From contig CAJUKT010000035.1 of assembly GCA_910587255.1 (NCBI GenBank), positions 1 to 46,461 of the forward strand: a DNA stretch of 46,461 nucleotides. Direction: 5' to 3'. A program made the position numbers and the translations under genes. This document shows positions 32,713 to 40,845 of the stretch, in pieces. The DNA is from an uncultured Oscillospiraceae bacterium. GTDB taxonomy: Bacteria; Bacillota; Clostridia; Oscillospirales; Oscillospiraceae. The first letter of the stretch is position 1, and each line of letters begins with the position of its first letter. The notes beneath the pieces are model-generated. The model worked only from the letters and a program-made list of their open reading frames with translations. It was not told where the DNA came from and made no database searches.

Positions 32713-33558
32713 TTAATGGCCCTCGGCAATTTTCCGCCCAGTGGGGGTGGCGGCCAGGCCGCCCTCGCCGGTCTCCCGCAGGGAGGGGGGCATGGCGCGG
32801 CCCACCGCCGCCATGGCGTCGATTACCTCGTCACAGGGAATGCCGCCCTCCAGCCCCGCCAGGGCCATGTCGGCGCAGGACATGGCGTTGACGGCCCCCA
32901 TCACGTTGCGCTTCACACAGGGTACCTCCACAAGCCCGGCCACCGGGTCGCATACCAGTCCCAGCACGTTTTGCAGCGCCATGGCGCAGGCGGCGGCCAT
33001 CTGAGCCCCAGAGCCCCCCCGGGCATGGACCAGCGCCGCGGCGGCCATGCCGGAGGCGGAGCCGACCTCCGCCTGGCAGCCGCCCTCCGCCCCGGAGATG
33101 GAGGCGCGGGTGGCGATGACCTGGCCGAATCCGGCGGAGACGTACAGGCACTGCACCATCTGGTCATCGGTAAGGCGCTCCCGGCGCTGGAGGGGGATGA
33201 GCACCGCGGGCAGCACTCCGCAGGCCCCGGCGGTGGGGGCGGCCACAATACGGCCCATGCAGGCGTTATGCTCCCCCAGCTTGAGGGCGGTGGAGATGAC
33301 CTCCTGAATAAAGGGCCCGCAGATGGAGTGGTCCAGAGCGGCCATTTGGGCGCCCTGGCCGCCGGACAGGCCGCAGGGGGAGCGGCGGGTGGGGTCATAG
33401 TCCAGCACAGACCCCTTCATGGTGCGCCACAGGGCGGCCATTTTAGTCAGGCTGTTCCCGGCGGGCACGTCGCGGTCCTGGCAGTCATCGTCCAATACGG
33501 CCTGCCACAACGGTTTGTCCGCCGACGCGGACAGCAGAGCTTGCACGGAGCCAAACAT
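32713..33558 (-). CDS. sdaAA: L-serine dehydratase, iron-sulfur-dependent, alpha subunit
   Basis: Catalytic subunit of the Fe4S4 L-serine dehydratase that converts serine to pyruvate and ammonia. The 281 residues include APTAGACGVLP around 134, GGCQAEVGSASGMAAA around 180, and CDPVAGLVEVPCVKRN around 230, which supply the cluster cysteines. GGAGGAGG lies upstream of the ATG. It begins 2 bases after the sdaAB stop; the two chains correspond to the two halves of single-chain SdaA in Proteobacteria. Confidence 0.96.
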   Translation of the reverse strand: MFGSVQALLSASADKPLWQAVLDDDCQDRDVPAGNSLTKMAALWRTMKGSVLDYDPTRRSPCGLSGGQGAQMAALDHSICGPFIQEVISTALKLGEHNACMGRIVAAPTAGACGVLPAVLIPLQRRERLTDDQMVQCLYVSAGFGQVIATRASISGAEGGCQAEVGSASGMAAAALVHARGGSGAQMAAACAMALQNVLGLVCDPVAGLVEVPCVKRNVMGAVNAMSCADMALAGLEGGIPCDEVIDAMAAVGRAMPPSLRETGEGGLAATPTGRKIAEGH

Positions 33559-33560
33559 AC

Positions 33561-34226
33561 TCAGCCCTCCTCCAAATTCAGATAGATGCAGCGCACCACG
33601 CCGCCCAAAAGGTCGATGTCCTCCAATATCCCGTCGCTCACCGGCTCGTCGCATTCAATGACTGTGACGGACAAGCCGCCCCGGCGGTCCCGGTAGAGCT
33701 GCATGGTGGCAATATTGGCCCCGTTGCGGGCCAGGCAGGTGCTGACCTCGGACACAACGCCCGGCTCGTCCCGGCCTCGGATGACCAAGGTGGGCAGGTC
33801 GCCGGAGAAGGCCGCCTCCAGGCCGTCGATGGAGTTGACCCGGATGCGCCCGCCCCCCAGGGAGGATGCGCTGACGGCCACTGTGCGGCCCCGGGAGCCG
33901 GTGAGGGTCATGAGGGCGGTATTTGGGTGGGCGTCCCGCAGGGTGACGGAGTGGACGTTTACCTCAAGCCCTGCCTCCTTGGCCAGCTGGAGGCTGAAGG
34001 GGATGCGGGGGTCGTCCGGGGACATGCCCAAAAGACCGGCCACGATGGCCCGGTCGGGGCCGTGGCCCGCCCCGGTGGCGGCGAAGGAGCCGTGGAGGGC
34101 AATGTCCGCCCGGGCGGGCTGAAAGCCCAGCAGCTTGCGCCCTATGTACCCGATCCGGGCGGCCCCGGCGGTGTGGGACGAGGACGGGCCCACCATAACG
34201 GGACCCATGATGTCAAAGATATTCAA
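33561..34226 (-). CDS. sdaAB: L-serine dehydratase, iron-sulfur-dependent, beta subunit
   Basis: A 221-residue partner of SdaAA. The N-terminal part has the signature GPSSSHTAGAARIG (residues ~13-26) and the C-terminal ~75 residues are an ACT domain, a small-molecule binding module. The start codon is TTG: it gives the family's NIFDIMGPVM beginning and is preceded by GAGGGGG, whereas the next ATG would remove these residues. A promoter lies at 34263-34291. Confidence 0.95.
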   Translation of the reverse strand: MNIFDIMGPVMVGPSSSHTAGAARIGYIGRKLLGFQPARADIALHGSFAATGAGHGPDRAIVAGLLGMSPDDPRIPFSLQLAKEAGLEVNVHSVTLRDAHPNTALMTLTGSRGRTVAVSASSLGGGRIRVNSIDGLEAAFSGDLPTLVIRGRDEPGVVSEVSTCLARNGANIATMQLYRDRRGGLSVTVIECDEPVSDGILEDIDLLGGVVRCIYLNLEEG

Positions 34227-34262
34227 AATTATACCCCCTCAAAAGCAGACCAAGTAACTGCT

Positions 34263-34291
34263 ATTATAGCACACCAGGCCGTCCGCCGCAA
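34263..34291 (-). promoter_or_regulatory. Sigma-A promoter of sdaAB-sdaAA
   Basis: On the minus strand TTGCGG (34286-34291), 17-base spacer, TATAAT (34263-34268). A second TATAAT overlaps the ribosome site at about 34228-34233 but lacks a -35 at proper distance. Confidence 0.72.
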
Positions 34292-34324
34292 GCGGTGGGA
34301 GAAAAACGCCCGGCGGGAAGTTTT

Positions 34325-34840
34325 TTACACATGCCGCGCCGCTATATAGCGGTAGTGCGGCATAGCGATTCCCCGGTAGTGCTTGGTCCAGCAGTCCGCC
34401 CTGGTCATGCCGCTGCGAATGGCCACGCGCTGGGAGGCTGTGTTGGTGTCCCGGATGATGGAGCAGACCTCTTCGGCGTTCAGTGTCTCAAAAGCGTACT
34501 GCTTACATGCCCGAGCGGCCTCTGTGGCATAACCTTTATGCCAATGCCGGCGCTGAAAGAGATATCCGATTTCCAGCACCTCCTCGCCCTTCCACAGCTG
34601 TAGGGTAAGCCCGCACTGCCCGATCATTTCGCCGGAATCCTTCAGGACAACGGCCCATAGTCCGAATCCCCACCGCTGGTAGCGGGAAAGCTGTCTGTCA
34701 AGCCATTGGTGAGCTTCCGCAGCGGTAAAAGCCCCTTCGTAGGCGTACATCGTCTCCTCGTCCCGCAGGATGAGGCACAGCGAGTCGAAATCAGACTGTT
34801 TCAGCTCACGCAGGAACAGTCTGGGGGTTTCCAGTATCAT
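34325..34840 (-). CDS. GNAT-family N-acetyltransferase (RimJ/RimL-like)
   Basis: A 171-residue acetyl-CoA-dependent acyltransferase. It opens ILETPRLFLRELKQSDF, typical of the RimJ/RimL group, and has the acetyl-CoA loop as RRHWHKGYATEAARA near residue 98. The substrate cannot be told; this group acetylates protein N-termini, amino sugars or antibiotics. AAGGAGG precedes the ATG by 5 bases. It lies downstream of the pyk terminator and upstream of the sdaAB promoter, probably as a separate unit, and seems less GC-rich than its neighbours. Confidence 0.88.
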   Translation of the reverse strand: MILETPRLFLRELKQSDFDSLCLILRDEETMYAYEGAFTAAEAHQWLDRQLSRYQRWGFGLWAVVLKDSGEMIGQCGLTLQLWKGEEVLEIGYLFQRRHWHKGYATEAARACKQYAFETLNAEEVCSIIRDTNTASQRVAIRSGMTRADCWTKHYRGIAMPHYRYIAARHV

Positions 34841-34866
34841 AACTGCCTCCTTCGATCAAAGATGGG

Positions 34867-34906
34867 AAAAAACCGCGGCCCAAGGAACACCCTGGGCCGC
34901 CGGTTT
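34867..34906 (-). terminator. Terminator after pyk
   Basis: AAACCG-CGGCCCA... pairs with ...TGGGCCG-CGGTTT (34870-34885 with 34891-34906) with two single-base bulges, and six Ts follow on the minus strand (34867-34872 region). It starts just after the pyk stop. Confidence 0.85.
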
Positions 34907-34907
34907 A

Positions 34908-36326
34908 TTATTTCACAACCTGCGCTTTGATGAGGTTGGTGGTGCCGCTGCTGCTCAGGGGTACCCCGGCGGTGATAACCACCGTATCCCCGGTCTGGAC
35001 CAGCGCCTCCTTTTTGGCGGTGTCCACGCACAGGGAGAACAGCCGGTCGGTGGAGTCCACATTACCGGACAGGAAGGGGACTACGCCCCAGGAGATGGCC
35101 AGCTGCCGGCGCACCCGCTCCTCGGTGGTGAGGGCGGCCACAGCGCACCCGGGGCGGAAGCGGGAGATCATCCGGGCGGTATAGCCGGACTGGGTGGCGG
35201 CCAGAATGGCGGTAGCGCCCAGGTCCATGGCGGTCAGGCAGCTGGTGTGGCTGATGGCGTCGGAGATATTGCTGGTGTGGTCAAACACCCCGTTGCGGAA
35301 CCGCTTCCAATAGTCGATGCCCTCCTCGGCGGCCTCCACGATGCTCACCATGGTTTGCAGCGCTTCAACGGGATGCTTGCCGGAGGCGGTCTCGCCGGAC
35401 AGCATCACGCAGCTGGTGCCGTCAAACACGGCATTGGCCACGTCGGACACCTCGGCACGGGTGGGCCGGGGGTTGCGGATCATGGAGTCCAGCATTTGGG
35501 TGGCGGTGATGACCACCTTGCCCTTGTGTATGGCGGACTTGATCATCTTTTTCTGGAGCACCGGCACCTCGTAGGCGGGAATTTCCACGCCCAGGTCGCC
35601 CCGGGCCACCATTACGCCGTTGGCGGCGTTGGCGATGGCGTCCAGGTTGTCCACGCCCTCGCCGTTCTCAATTTTGGCGATGATGCCCACGTCCTGGCCG
35701 CCGAAGCTGTCCAGCACCGTGCGGATCTCCGCCACGTCGGAGGGGCGGCGGACAAAGGAAGCGGCCACGAAGTCGAAGTCGTTCTCCACGGCGAAGCGCA
35801 GATCCTCCTTGTCCTTATCGGTGAGGGCGGGCAGGGCGATGGACACGCCGGGGATGTTGATGCTCTTATGGTTGGACAGCGGGCCGCCGGTGACGACCCG
35901 GCAGCGGATGTCCTGGCCGTCGATTTCCTCCACCTCCAGGTCCACCAGGCCGTCGTCGATGAGGACGTGGCAGCCGCTCTGGAGCTCCTGGTGGAGGTTG
36001 GAATAGGTGACGGACACCTGCTGGGCGTCACCCTCCACCTCCCGGGTGGTGAGGGTGAACAGGCTGCCTTCCTGAAGCTCGACCCGGCCGCAGGCGAAGG
36101 AGAGAATGCGGATCTCGGGACCCTTGGTGTCCAAAATGGTGGCCACGGGCCGGCCCAGGCTGTCCCTCACCCGCTTGAACCGGGTGAGCAGCGCGCCGTG
36201 GGTCTCGTGGGTGCCGTGGGAGAAGTTAAAGCGGGCGGCGTCCATGCCGGACAGGATCAGCTGCTCTATGACCTCCTCGCTGTCTGAGGCGGGGCCAAGG
36301 GTGCAGATAATTTTTGTTTTTCTCAT
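34908..36326 (-). CDS. pyk: Pyruvate kinase
   Basis: Transfers phosphate from PEP to ADP, giving pyruvate and ATP. The 472 residues start MRKTKIICTLGPAS; KIENGEGVDNLDAI, holding the catalytic lysine, lies near 218 and MVARGDLGVEIP near 240. The PEP-utiliser-like extra C-terminal domain of Bacillus pyruvate kinase (~585 residues) is absent. GGAGG lies 8 bases before this ATG; the frame is open 9 codons further. It has its own promoter (36383-36410) and terminator. Confidence 0.97.
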   Translation of the reverse strand: MRKTKIICTLGPASDSEEVIEQLILSGMDAARFNFSHGTHETHGALLTRFKRVRDSLGRPVATILDTKGPEIRILSFACGRVELQEGSLFTLTTREVEGDAQQVSVTYSNLHQELQSGCHVLIDDGLVDLEVEEIDGQDIRCRVVTGGPLSNHKSINIPGVSIALPALTDKDKEDLRFAVENDFDFVAASFVRRPSDVAEIRTVLDSFGGQDVGIIAKIENGEGVDNLDAIANAANGVMVARGDLGVEIPAYEVPVLQKKMIKSAIHKGKVVITATQMLDSMIRNPRPTRAEVSDVANAVFDGTSCVMLSGETASGKHPVEALQTMVSIVEAAEEGIDYWKRFRNGVFDHTSNISDAISHTSCLTAMDLGATAILAATQSGYTARMISRFRPGCAVAALTTEERVRRQLAISWGVVPFLSGNVDSTDRLFSLCVDTAKKEALVQTGDTVVITAGVPLSSSGTTNLIKAQVVK

Positions 36327-36382
36327 GCTGTGTTCCTCCAGTCTTGAAAGCACGATATATTGATTCTTCTGATTCCACCCAC

Positions 36383-36410
36383 ATCATACACAAAGAATGG
36401 GAAATGTCAA
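36383..36410 (-). promoter_or_regulatory. Sigma-A promoter of pyk
   Basis: On the minus strand TTGACA (36405-36410), 16-base spacer, TATGAT (36383-36388), about 50 bases before the pyk ATG. Confidence 0.82.
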
Positions 36411-36474
36411 GACGAACGGGAAAAACTCTCAAAAAGCGCCAATTTTTTCAGGAGGCGCAGGGCGGAAGTTTGGC

Positions 36475-36503
36475 AAAAAGAGACGGAGCGCCATGCGCTC
36501 CGC
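36475..36503 (-). terminator. Terminator after the CorC/HlyC-like gene
   Basis: CGGAGCGC (36484-36491) pairs with GCGCTCCG (36495-36502), a perfect 8-bp stem with a 3-base loop, followed on the minus strand by TCTCTTTTTG. It starts about 9 bases after the stop codon. Confidence 0.85.
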
Positions 36504-36510
36504 CTTTTGT

Positions 36511-37857
36511 TCAACCAGTGTGTGATTGCTCCGAAGCGCCCTCCAGTCTGGAGACCAGCGCCCAATCCACCCGGCGCTCGGCAAAGCTGCGCACCTGGAT
36601 GTGAAGCCCGCAGGCGTCCACCTCCAGCTGAGCGCCGTCCTCCGGGATGACGGACAGCTGGGCGAACACCAGCCCCCCCAGGGTGTCGGATTCCTCCTCC
36701 TCGGGGAACTCCATGCCCAGGGCCTGGGCGATCTGCTCCAGGGGGCAGGAACCGGAGGCACGCCACACGCCGGGCTCCACCTCCTCAATGTCCTTTTCCT
36801 CCTGGGGGTCGAATTCGTCGTAGATATTGCCAACAATCTCCTCCAGCAGGTCCTCCATGGTCACCAGCCCGGAGGTGCCGCCGTATTCGTCCACCACGAT
36901 GGCCATATGTACCTTTTTGCTCTGCATATCCCGGAAAAGCACGTCGGTGCGCACCGATTCCGGCACAAAGTAGGCTGTGCGCAGCAGCTCGGGCAGGGGC
37001 CTGGGGGAATCCTCCTGGGCGTTGAGCAGGAAATCCCGGGTGTTGAGGATACCCACAATGTCGTCCGCGTCCTCCCGGTAGACGGGGAAGCGGGACCGCC
37101 CGGAGGAGAGGATGGCGCTGAGCACGTCTTCATTGGAATCCTCCACCCACACCATCACCATGTCGGTGCGGTGGACCATCACATCCTCGGCGGTGGTATT
37201 GTTGAACTCAAAGATATTTTCGATGAGCTCCTTTTCGGAGGATTCGATGGCCCCCCGCTCCTCGCCCAGATCCACCATCATGCGGATCTCGTCCTCGCTC
37301 ACGTCCTCCTGGTCGGCCTTGGGGTCGATGCCGAACAGGCGCAGTACGCCGTTGGTGGACTTGGACAGCAGCCAGATCACCGGGCGGAACACCGCAGCCA
37401 CCGCGGCCACCGCCCCGGCGGTGAACCGGGCCACCGCCTCCGTGCGTTTCATGGCGATGCGCTTGGGGACCAGCTCCCCCAGCACCAGGCTGAAATAGGA
37501 CAGCACAATGGTGATGAGCACCACCATCAGATTATTAAGGGCGTGGGGGTCCAGGGCGGTGACGCCCCGCTCCTCCACCAGCCACCGCACCAGCGGGTCG
37601 GAGAAGCTGTCGGCGGCAAAGGCGGAGGACAAAAACCCGGCCAGGGTGATGGCAATCTGGATGGCGGAGAGGAAATTGTCCGGGGCCTGGGTGAGCTTGA
37701 GGAGCTTTTCCGCCTTTTTGTCGCCCTCGTCGGCCTGCTTGCGCAGCTTGGCCTCGGACAGGGAGATAACGGAGATCTCCGCCGCGGCGAAAAAGGCATT
37801 GATGAGGATAAGGACGGCGAGTAGAATCAGTTTGGGTAAGAATGGGTCGTCGGACAA
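36511..37857 (-). CDS. CorC/HlyC-family CBS-domain membrane protein
   Basis: A 448-residue membrane protein of the DUF21-CBS-CorC_HlyC architecture: about four membrane segments in residues 5-150, two CBS domains at about 205-325 (beginning VHRTDMVMVW and ending in the VDEYGGTSGLVT segment), and a C-terminal CorC/HlyC domain. Relatives take part in magnesium or cobalt efflux; the older name hemolysin is misleading. Start is TTG (LSDDPF), 9 bases after AGGAGG; no ATG fits. It has its own promoter overlapping the trxA terminator and a structured leader. Confidence 0.9.
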   Translation of the reverse strand: MSDDPFLPKLILLAVLILINAFFAAAEISVISLSEAKLRKQADEGDKKAEKLLKLTQAPDNFLSAIQIAITLAGFLSSAFAADSFSDPLVRWLVEERGVTALDPHALNNLMVVLITIVLSYFSLVLGELVPKRIAMKRTEAVARFTAGAVAAVAAVFRPVIWLLSKSTNGVLRLFGIDPKADQEDVSEDEIRMMVDLGEERGAIESSEKELIENIFEFNNTTAEDVMVHRTDMVMVWVEDSNEDVLSAILSSGRSRFPVYREDADDIVGILNTRDFLLNAQEDSPRPLPELLRTAYFVPESVRTDVLFRDMQSKKVHMAIVVDEYGGTSGLVTMEDLLEEIVGNIYDEFDPQEEKDIEEVEPGVWRASGSCPLEQIAQALGMEFPEEEESDTLGGLVFAQLSVIPEDGAQLEVDACGLHIQVRSFAERRVDWALVSRLEGASEQSHTG

Positions 37858-37883
37858 GATAGATGACCTCCTATTTGATGTGC

Positions 37884-37924
37884 GGTCTGTTGAGTTTGCC
37901 GCACCATTCTATGCGGCGCAGACC
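37884..37924 (-). promoter_or_regulatory. Two-tier hairpin in the leader of the CorC/HlyC-like gene
   Basis: In the transcript GGTCTG (37919-37924 on the complement) pairs with CAGACC (37884-37889) and, inside it, GCCGCA pairs with TGCGGC (37898-37903 with 37912-37917). It lies ~25 bases before the TTG start. It is far too small for the known magnesium M-box riboswitch. Function unknown. Confidence 0.45.
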
Positions 37925-37936
37925 CCAATAGACCAT

Positions 37937-37964
37937 AGTATAGCAGATTTTTATGAAAAAGCAA
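37937..37964 (-). promoter_or_regulatory. Probable promoter of the CorC/HlyC-like gene
   Basis: On the minus strand TTGCTT (37959-37964), 16-base spacer, TATACT (37937-37942). The -35 box is made by the end of the trxA terminator palindrome and its T-run. Confidence 0.6.
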
Positions 37965-37990
37965 GGGCCGCCCGGCCGGGCGGCCCTTGC
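37961..37990 (-). terminator. Terminator after trxA
   Basis: A perfect 30-base palindrome (arms starting GCAAGGGCCGCCC) followed on the minus strand by TTTTT, 11 bases after the trxA stop. It ends the glf-glycosyltransferase-trxA run. Confidence 0.9.
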
Positions 37991-38001
37991 AATGGCGCAC
38001 T

Positions 38002-38310
38002 TTAATCCAGCAGCGACAGCAGCTCTTCCTTGGGACGGGCGCCCACTGCCTTGTTGACGGCCTGGCCGTCCTTGAACACCAGCAGGGTGGGAATGCTCAT
38101 CACGCCGAACTGGGCGGCCAGCTCGGGCTGCTCGTCCACGTTTACCTTGCCCACGGCAATGTCGGGGCGTTCCTCGGCGATCTGGTCCACAACGGGGGAT
38201 ACCATGCGGCAGGGGCCGCACCAGGGGGCCCAGAAATCCACCAGCACGGGCTTATCGGACTGGAGCACATGGGCCTCGAAATTTTCCTTGGTAATTGTCT
38301 GTACGGACAT
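38002..38310 (-). CDS. trxA: Thioredoxin
   Basis: A 102-residue cytoplasmic dithiol reductant with the classical active site W30-C31-G-P-C34 in FWAPWCGPCRM, and the cis-proline region MSIPTLLVFKDGQ around residue 72. AAAGGAG lies 8 bases before the ATG. It begins 15 bases after the glycosyltransferase stop and is followed by a strong terminator, so it appears to be the last gene of the glf operon. No thioredoxin reductase is nearby. Confidence 0.96.
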   Translation of the reverse strand: MSVQTITKENFEAHVLQSDKPVLVDFWAPWCGPCRMVSPVVDQIAEERPDIAVGKVNVDEQPELAAQFGVMSIPTLLVFKDGQAVNKAVGARPKEELLSLLD

Positions 38311-38325
38311 GATGGGTTCTCCTTT

Positions 38326-39354
38326 TCAGTTGAATTTGTAAATCTTCTGGGCCACCCGGTAGAGCTGCACCGACAGCTTCCGCCCCTGGTAGCCGGGGAT
38401 GTTGGTGCCCACGTTGGTCACCTTGTAGCGGCAGCGGCGGTAGAGGGCGGCGTCCTTCTGGCGCAGGTATTCCCACAGCTGGGTGCGCAGGCCCAGGGCC
38501 TCCGGGGTGCCGGCGATGACGGCAAAGATGGAGGAAATGGACATCATCATGGACAGGTAATTGAGCATATACCGCCCCAGCTTGGGCTGCATGGCCTTGA
38601 GGGCGATGATATCGTGGGCGTTGATCATATGCTTGGTCACCCGCACCTGCTGGTCGATGCGCCCGGCCATCACAGACTCGTTGACGCTTTGATCCGACCG
38701 GCCGATGAAGTAGCGATATAGGTCCAAATCCATATAATACAGCGTCTTGACGTAGGGCAGGGGCTGATAGACGAAAATGTTGTCCACATAGAAGGTGTGC
38801 TTGGGAAGCTCCAGGCCGCAGTCCCGCAGCAGCTGGGTGCGGTAGATAACCGAGTGCATCAGCAGGTATTGAGAGGTGCGGAAGCGGCGGATGGAGTCCC
38901 AGGCGATGATCTGGTCGGGGGGGAATACGTTTTTATACCCCATCACCTTTTGGGTATTGTCCTCCACGTGCTCATAGACGTAGTTGGCGATGAGCATGTC
39001 CACCGGGGCGGGCATGGCTGCGAACTCCCGCAGCTTGGCCATCACCTTGCCCAGGGCGTCCGTGTCCAGCCAGTCGTCGGAGTCCACCACCTTATAATAC
39101 AGGCCCCGGGCGTTGCGGATGCCCTGATTGACCCCTTCGCCGTGGCCGCCGTTCTCCTGGTGGATGGCCCGGATGATGTCCGGGTGCTTTGCGGCCCATT
39201 CGTCGCACTTGGCGGGGGTGTCGTCTTTGGTGGAACCGTCGTCCACCAGGATGATCTCCGCGTCCTCCCCGGCGGTGAGCAGGGTTTCGACGCAATGGTC
39301 CATATAGGCCGCGGAATTGTAGCAGGGGACGGCGAAGGTGATAATTTTATCCAT
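38326..39354 (-). CDS. Glycosyltransferase family 2 protein
   Basis: A 342-residue GT-A fold glycosyltransferase without membrane segments. It starts MDKIITFAVPCYNSAAY, has the nucleotide-binding LVDDGSTKDDT near residue 37 and the metal-binding YKVVDSDDWLD around 90. GT2 members add sugars to surface polysaccharides; as it follows UDP-galactopyranose mutase, a galactofuranosyl transfer is plausible but unproven. The ATG is chosen because GGAG lies 9 bases upstream; TTG at 39369 is in frame but has no ribosome site. Confidence 0.9.
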   Translation of the reverse strand: MDKIITFAVPCYNSAAYMDHCVETLLTAGEDAEIILVDDGSTKDDTPAKCDEWAAKHPDIIRAIHQENGGHGEGVNQGIRNARGLYYKVVDSDDWLDTDALGKVMAKLREFAAMPAPVDMLIANYVYEHVEDNTQKVMGYKNVFPPDQIIAWDSIRRFRTSQYLLMHSVIYRTQLLRDCGLELPKHTFYVDNIFVYQPLPYVKTLYYMDLDLYRYFIGRSDQSVNESVMAGRIDQQVRVTKHMINAHDIIALKAMQPKLGRYMLNYLSMMMSISSIFAVIAGTPEALGLRTQLWEYLRQKDAALYRRCRYKVTNVGTNIPGYQGRKLSVQLYRVAQKIYKFN

Positions 39355-39397
39355 ATTCCATCTCTCCAAATCTAACGTCTAGTATGCCCCGGACGGG

Positions 39398-40591
39398 TCA
39401 AATCATGCTGTCCGCCAACGCCAGCGCCCGGGCGGCGATGGCGTCCATGTTGTAATACTTGTATTCCGCCAGACGGCCCAGCAGGCGCAGGCCGGGATAC
39501 TGGTCCGCCAGGGCCTTGTACTTGGCGTACAAAGCGTTGTTGCCCGGGTTGATGATGGCGTAATAGGGAATTTCGCCGTCCGCCCCGGTGTAGGCCCTGG
39601 AGTATTCCTTCATGATGGTGGTGGCGCCGGGCAGCTCCTGCCCGGTGAGGTGTTTGAACTCGGTGATCCGGGTATAGGGCTGGTCTGCGGTGTAGTTCAC
39701 GGTGCCGTGGGTCTGATAAACGTCCTGCGGCAGGGTTTCAAACCCGAAGTCCAGCGTCCGATAGGGCAGGGGCCCGAACCGGAAGCCGAACAGCTCGTCG
39801 GCCTGGCCGGTGTAGATCACGGGGCCGTCGAATACCTCGCCGTCCAGTTTGATCACGCCGTCCGCCAGCTCCAGGCGGCACAGCGCGTCCACCCCCGTCT
39901 CCACGGTGATGTTGGGGTGCGCCAGCATCTTCTCGAACATGGGGGTGTAGCCCTCCAGCGGCATCCCCTGGTACGCGTCCTGGAAGTAGCGGTCGTCCTT
40001 GGACAGCCGCACCGGCACCCGGGCGGTGGTGGCGGGGTCGATCTCCTCCGGGGTCTGGCCCCACTGCTTCATGGTGTAGTGTACGAACACGTGCTGGTAC
40101 ACATAGTCCGCGATGGCGGCCACCTCGGGATCGGGGTTCTGCCGCAGCTCCAGAATGGTTACCTGGCTCTGGGCGGGGTAGGCGTCCAGCAGCTTCTGGC
40201 CCAGCCGTGCCCCTTCCTTTTCTCCAAAGGCGTTTTTCATGGAGTCCAGGTTGAAAGGAACGGGGAAGAAAAACCGCCCGTCGGTGCTCTTGTGGGCGGG
40301 GATTACCTCGGGGTTATCCCGGGGCAGGTTGGCGACTACCCGGTGCTGGTAGCGCCGCCACTGGGTAAAACGGGACAGGTATTCAAACACCCGCCGGTCG
40401 TTGGTGTGGAAAATGTGGGGGCCGTACTGGTGGATGAGCACCCCGGCCTGGTCCAGGCAGTCATAGGCGTTGCCGCCCACATGGGGGCGGCGCTCCAGCA
40501 CCAGTACCCGCCAGCCGCCGTCCTCCGCCAGCCGCCGGGCGCACACCGCCCCGGCGTAGCCCGCGCCCACAATGAAAGCGTCGTATACCAT
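39398..40591 (-). CDS. glf: UDP-galactopyranose mutase
   Basis: FAD enzyme that interconverts UDP-galactopyranose and UDP-galactofuranose, the donor for galactofuranose in surface glycans. The 397 residues start with the dinucleotide-binding YDAFIVGAGYAGAVCARRLAE's GAGYAGAV motif, followed by RRPHVGGNAYD; YGPHIFHTND near 60 and the MKQWGQTPEEIDP region near 178 are typical. The ribosome site is weak; ATG preferred over an adjacent TTG. It is the first gene before the GT2 gene and trxA. Confidence 0.95.
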   Translation of the reverse strand: MVYDAFIVGAGYAGAVCARRLAEDGGWRVLVLERRPHVGGNAYDCLDQAGVLIHQYGPHIFHTNDRRVFEYLSRFTQWRRYQHRVVANLPRDNPEVIPAHKSTDGRFFFPVPFNLDSMKNAFGEKEGARLGQKLLDAYPAQSQVTILELRQNPDPEVAAIADYVYQHVFVHYTMKQWGQTPEEIDPATTARVPVRLSKDDRYFQDAYQGMPLEGYTPMFEKMLAHPNITVETGVDALCRLELADGVIKLDGEVFDGPVIYTGQADELFGFRFGPLPYRTLDFGFETLPQDVYQTHGTVNYTADQPYTRITEFKHLTGQELPGATTIMKEYSRAYTGADGEIPYYAIINPGNNALYAKYKALADQYPGLRLLGRLAEYKYYNMDAIAARALALADSMI

Positions 40592-40653
40592 CAAAGCGTC
40601 ACATCATTTCTGGAATAAAGTGTCATGGCGGCAGCCCCGCCCTAACCTAGGGC

Positions 40654-40662
40654 ATTATACCA
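40654..40662 (-). promoter_or_regulatory. Extended -10 promoter of glf
   Basis: On the minus strand TGGTATAAT: consensus -10 TATAAT (40654-40659) with the TGn extension. The -35 region (TTCCCT at 17 bases) is poor. A GCCCTA-GGT-TAGGGC hairpin (40639-40653) would lie at the very 5' end of the message. Confidence 0.65.
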
Positions 40663-40777
40663 TAATGAGACACACGAGGGAAGGGCGAATTTATAAAATT
40701 TGATAAATAATCACGGCGTTTTTTCTTTAGAGGGCAGGCCATGCAACGCAGGGGAGGGAATTGCCGCAGAATTGGGA

Positions 40778-40806
40778 TTGTCAGGCGGCGTAAAATGTGG
40801 TAAAGT
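40778..40806 (+). promoter_or_regulatory. Promoter of the DivIVA-like gene
   Basis: TTGTCA (40778-40783), 17-base spacer, TAAAGT (40801-40806), about 40 bases before the ATG at 40846. It diverges from the glf promoter. Confidence 0.65.
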
Positions 40807-40845
40807 AAAGAAAAAAGCGGCATAGAACAGAAAGAGGGAACTGAT

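Noticed and set aside
34325..34840. GNAT gene as recent horizontal acquisition
   Set aside because: It looks less GC-rich than its neighbours, but without a computed composition profile or flanking mobile features this cannot be supported.
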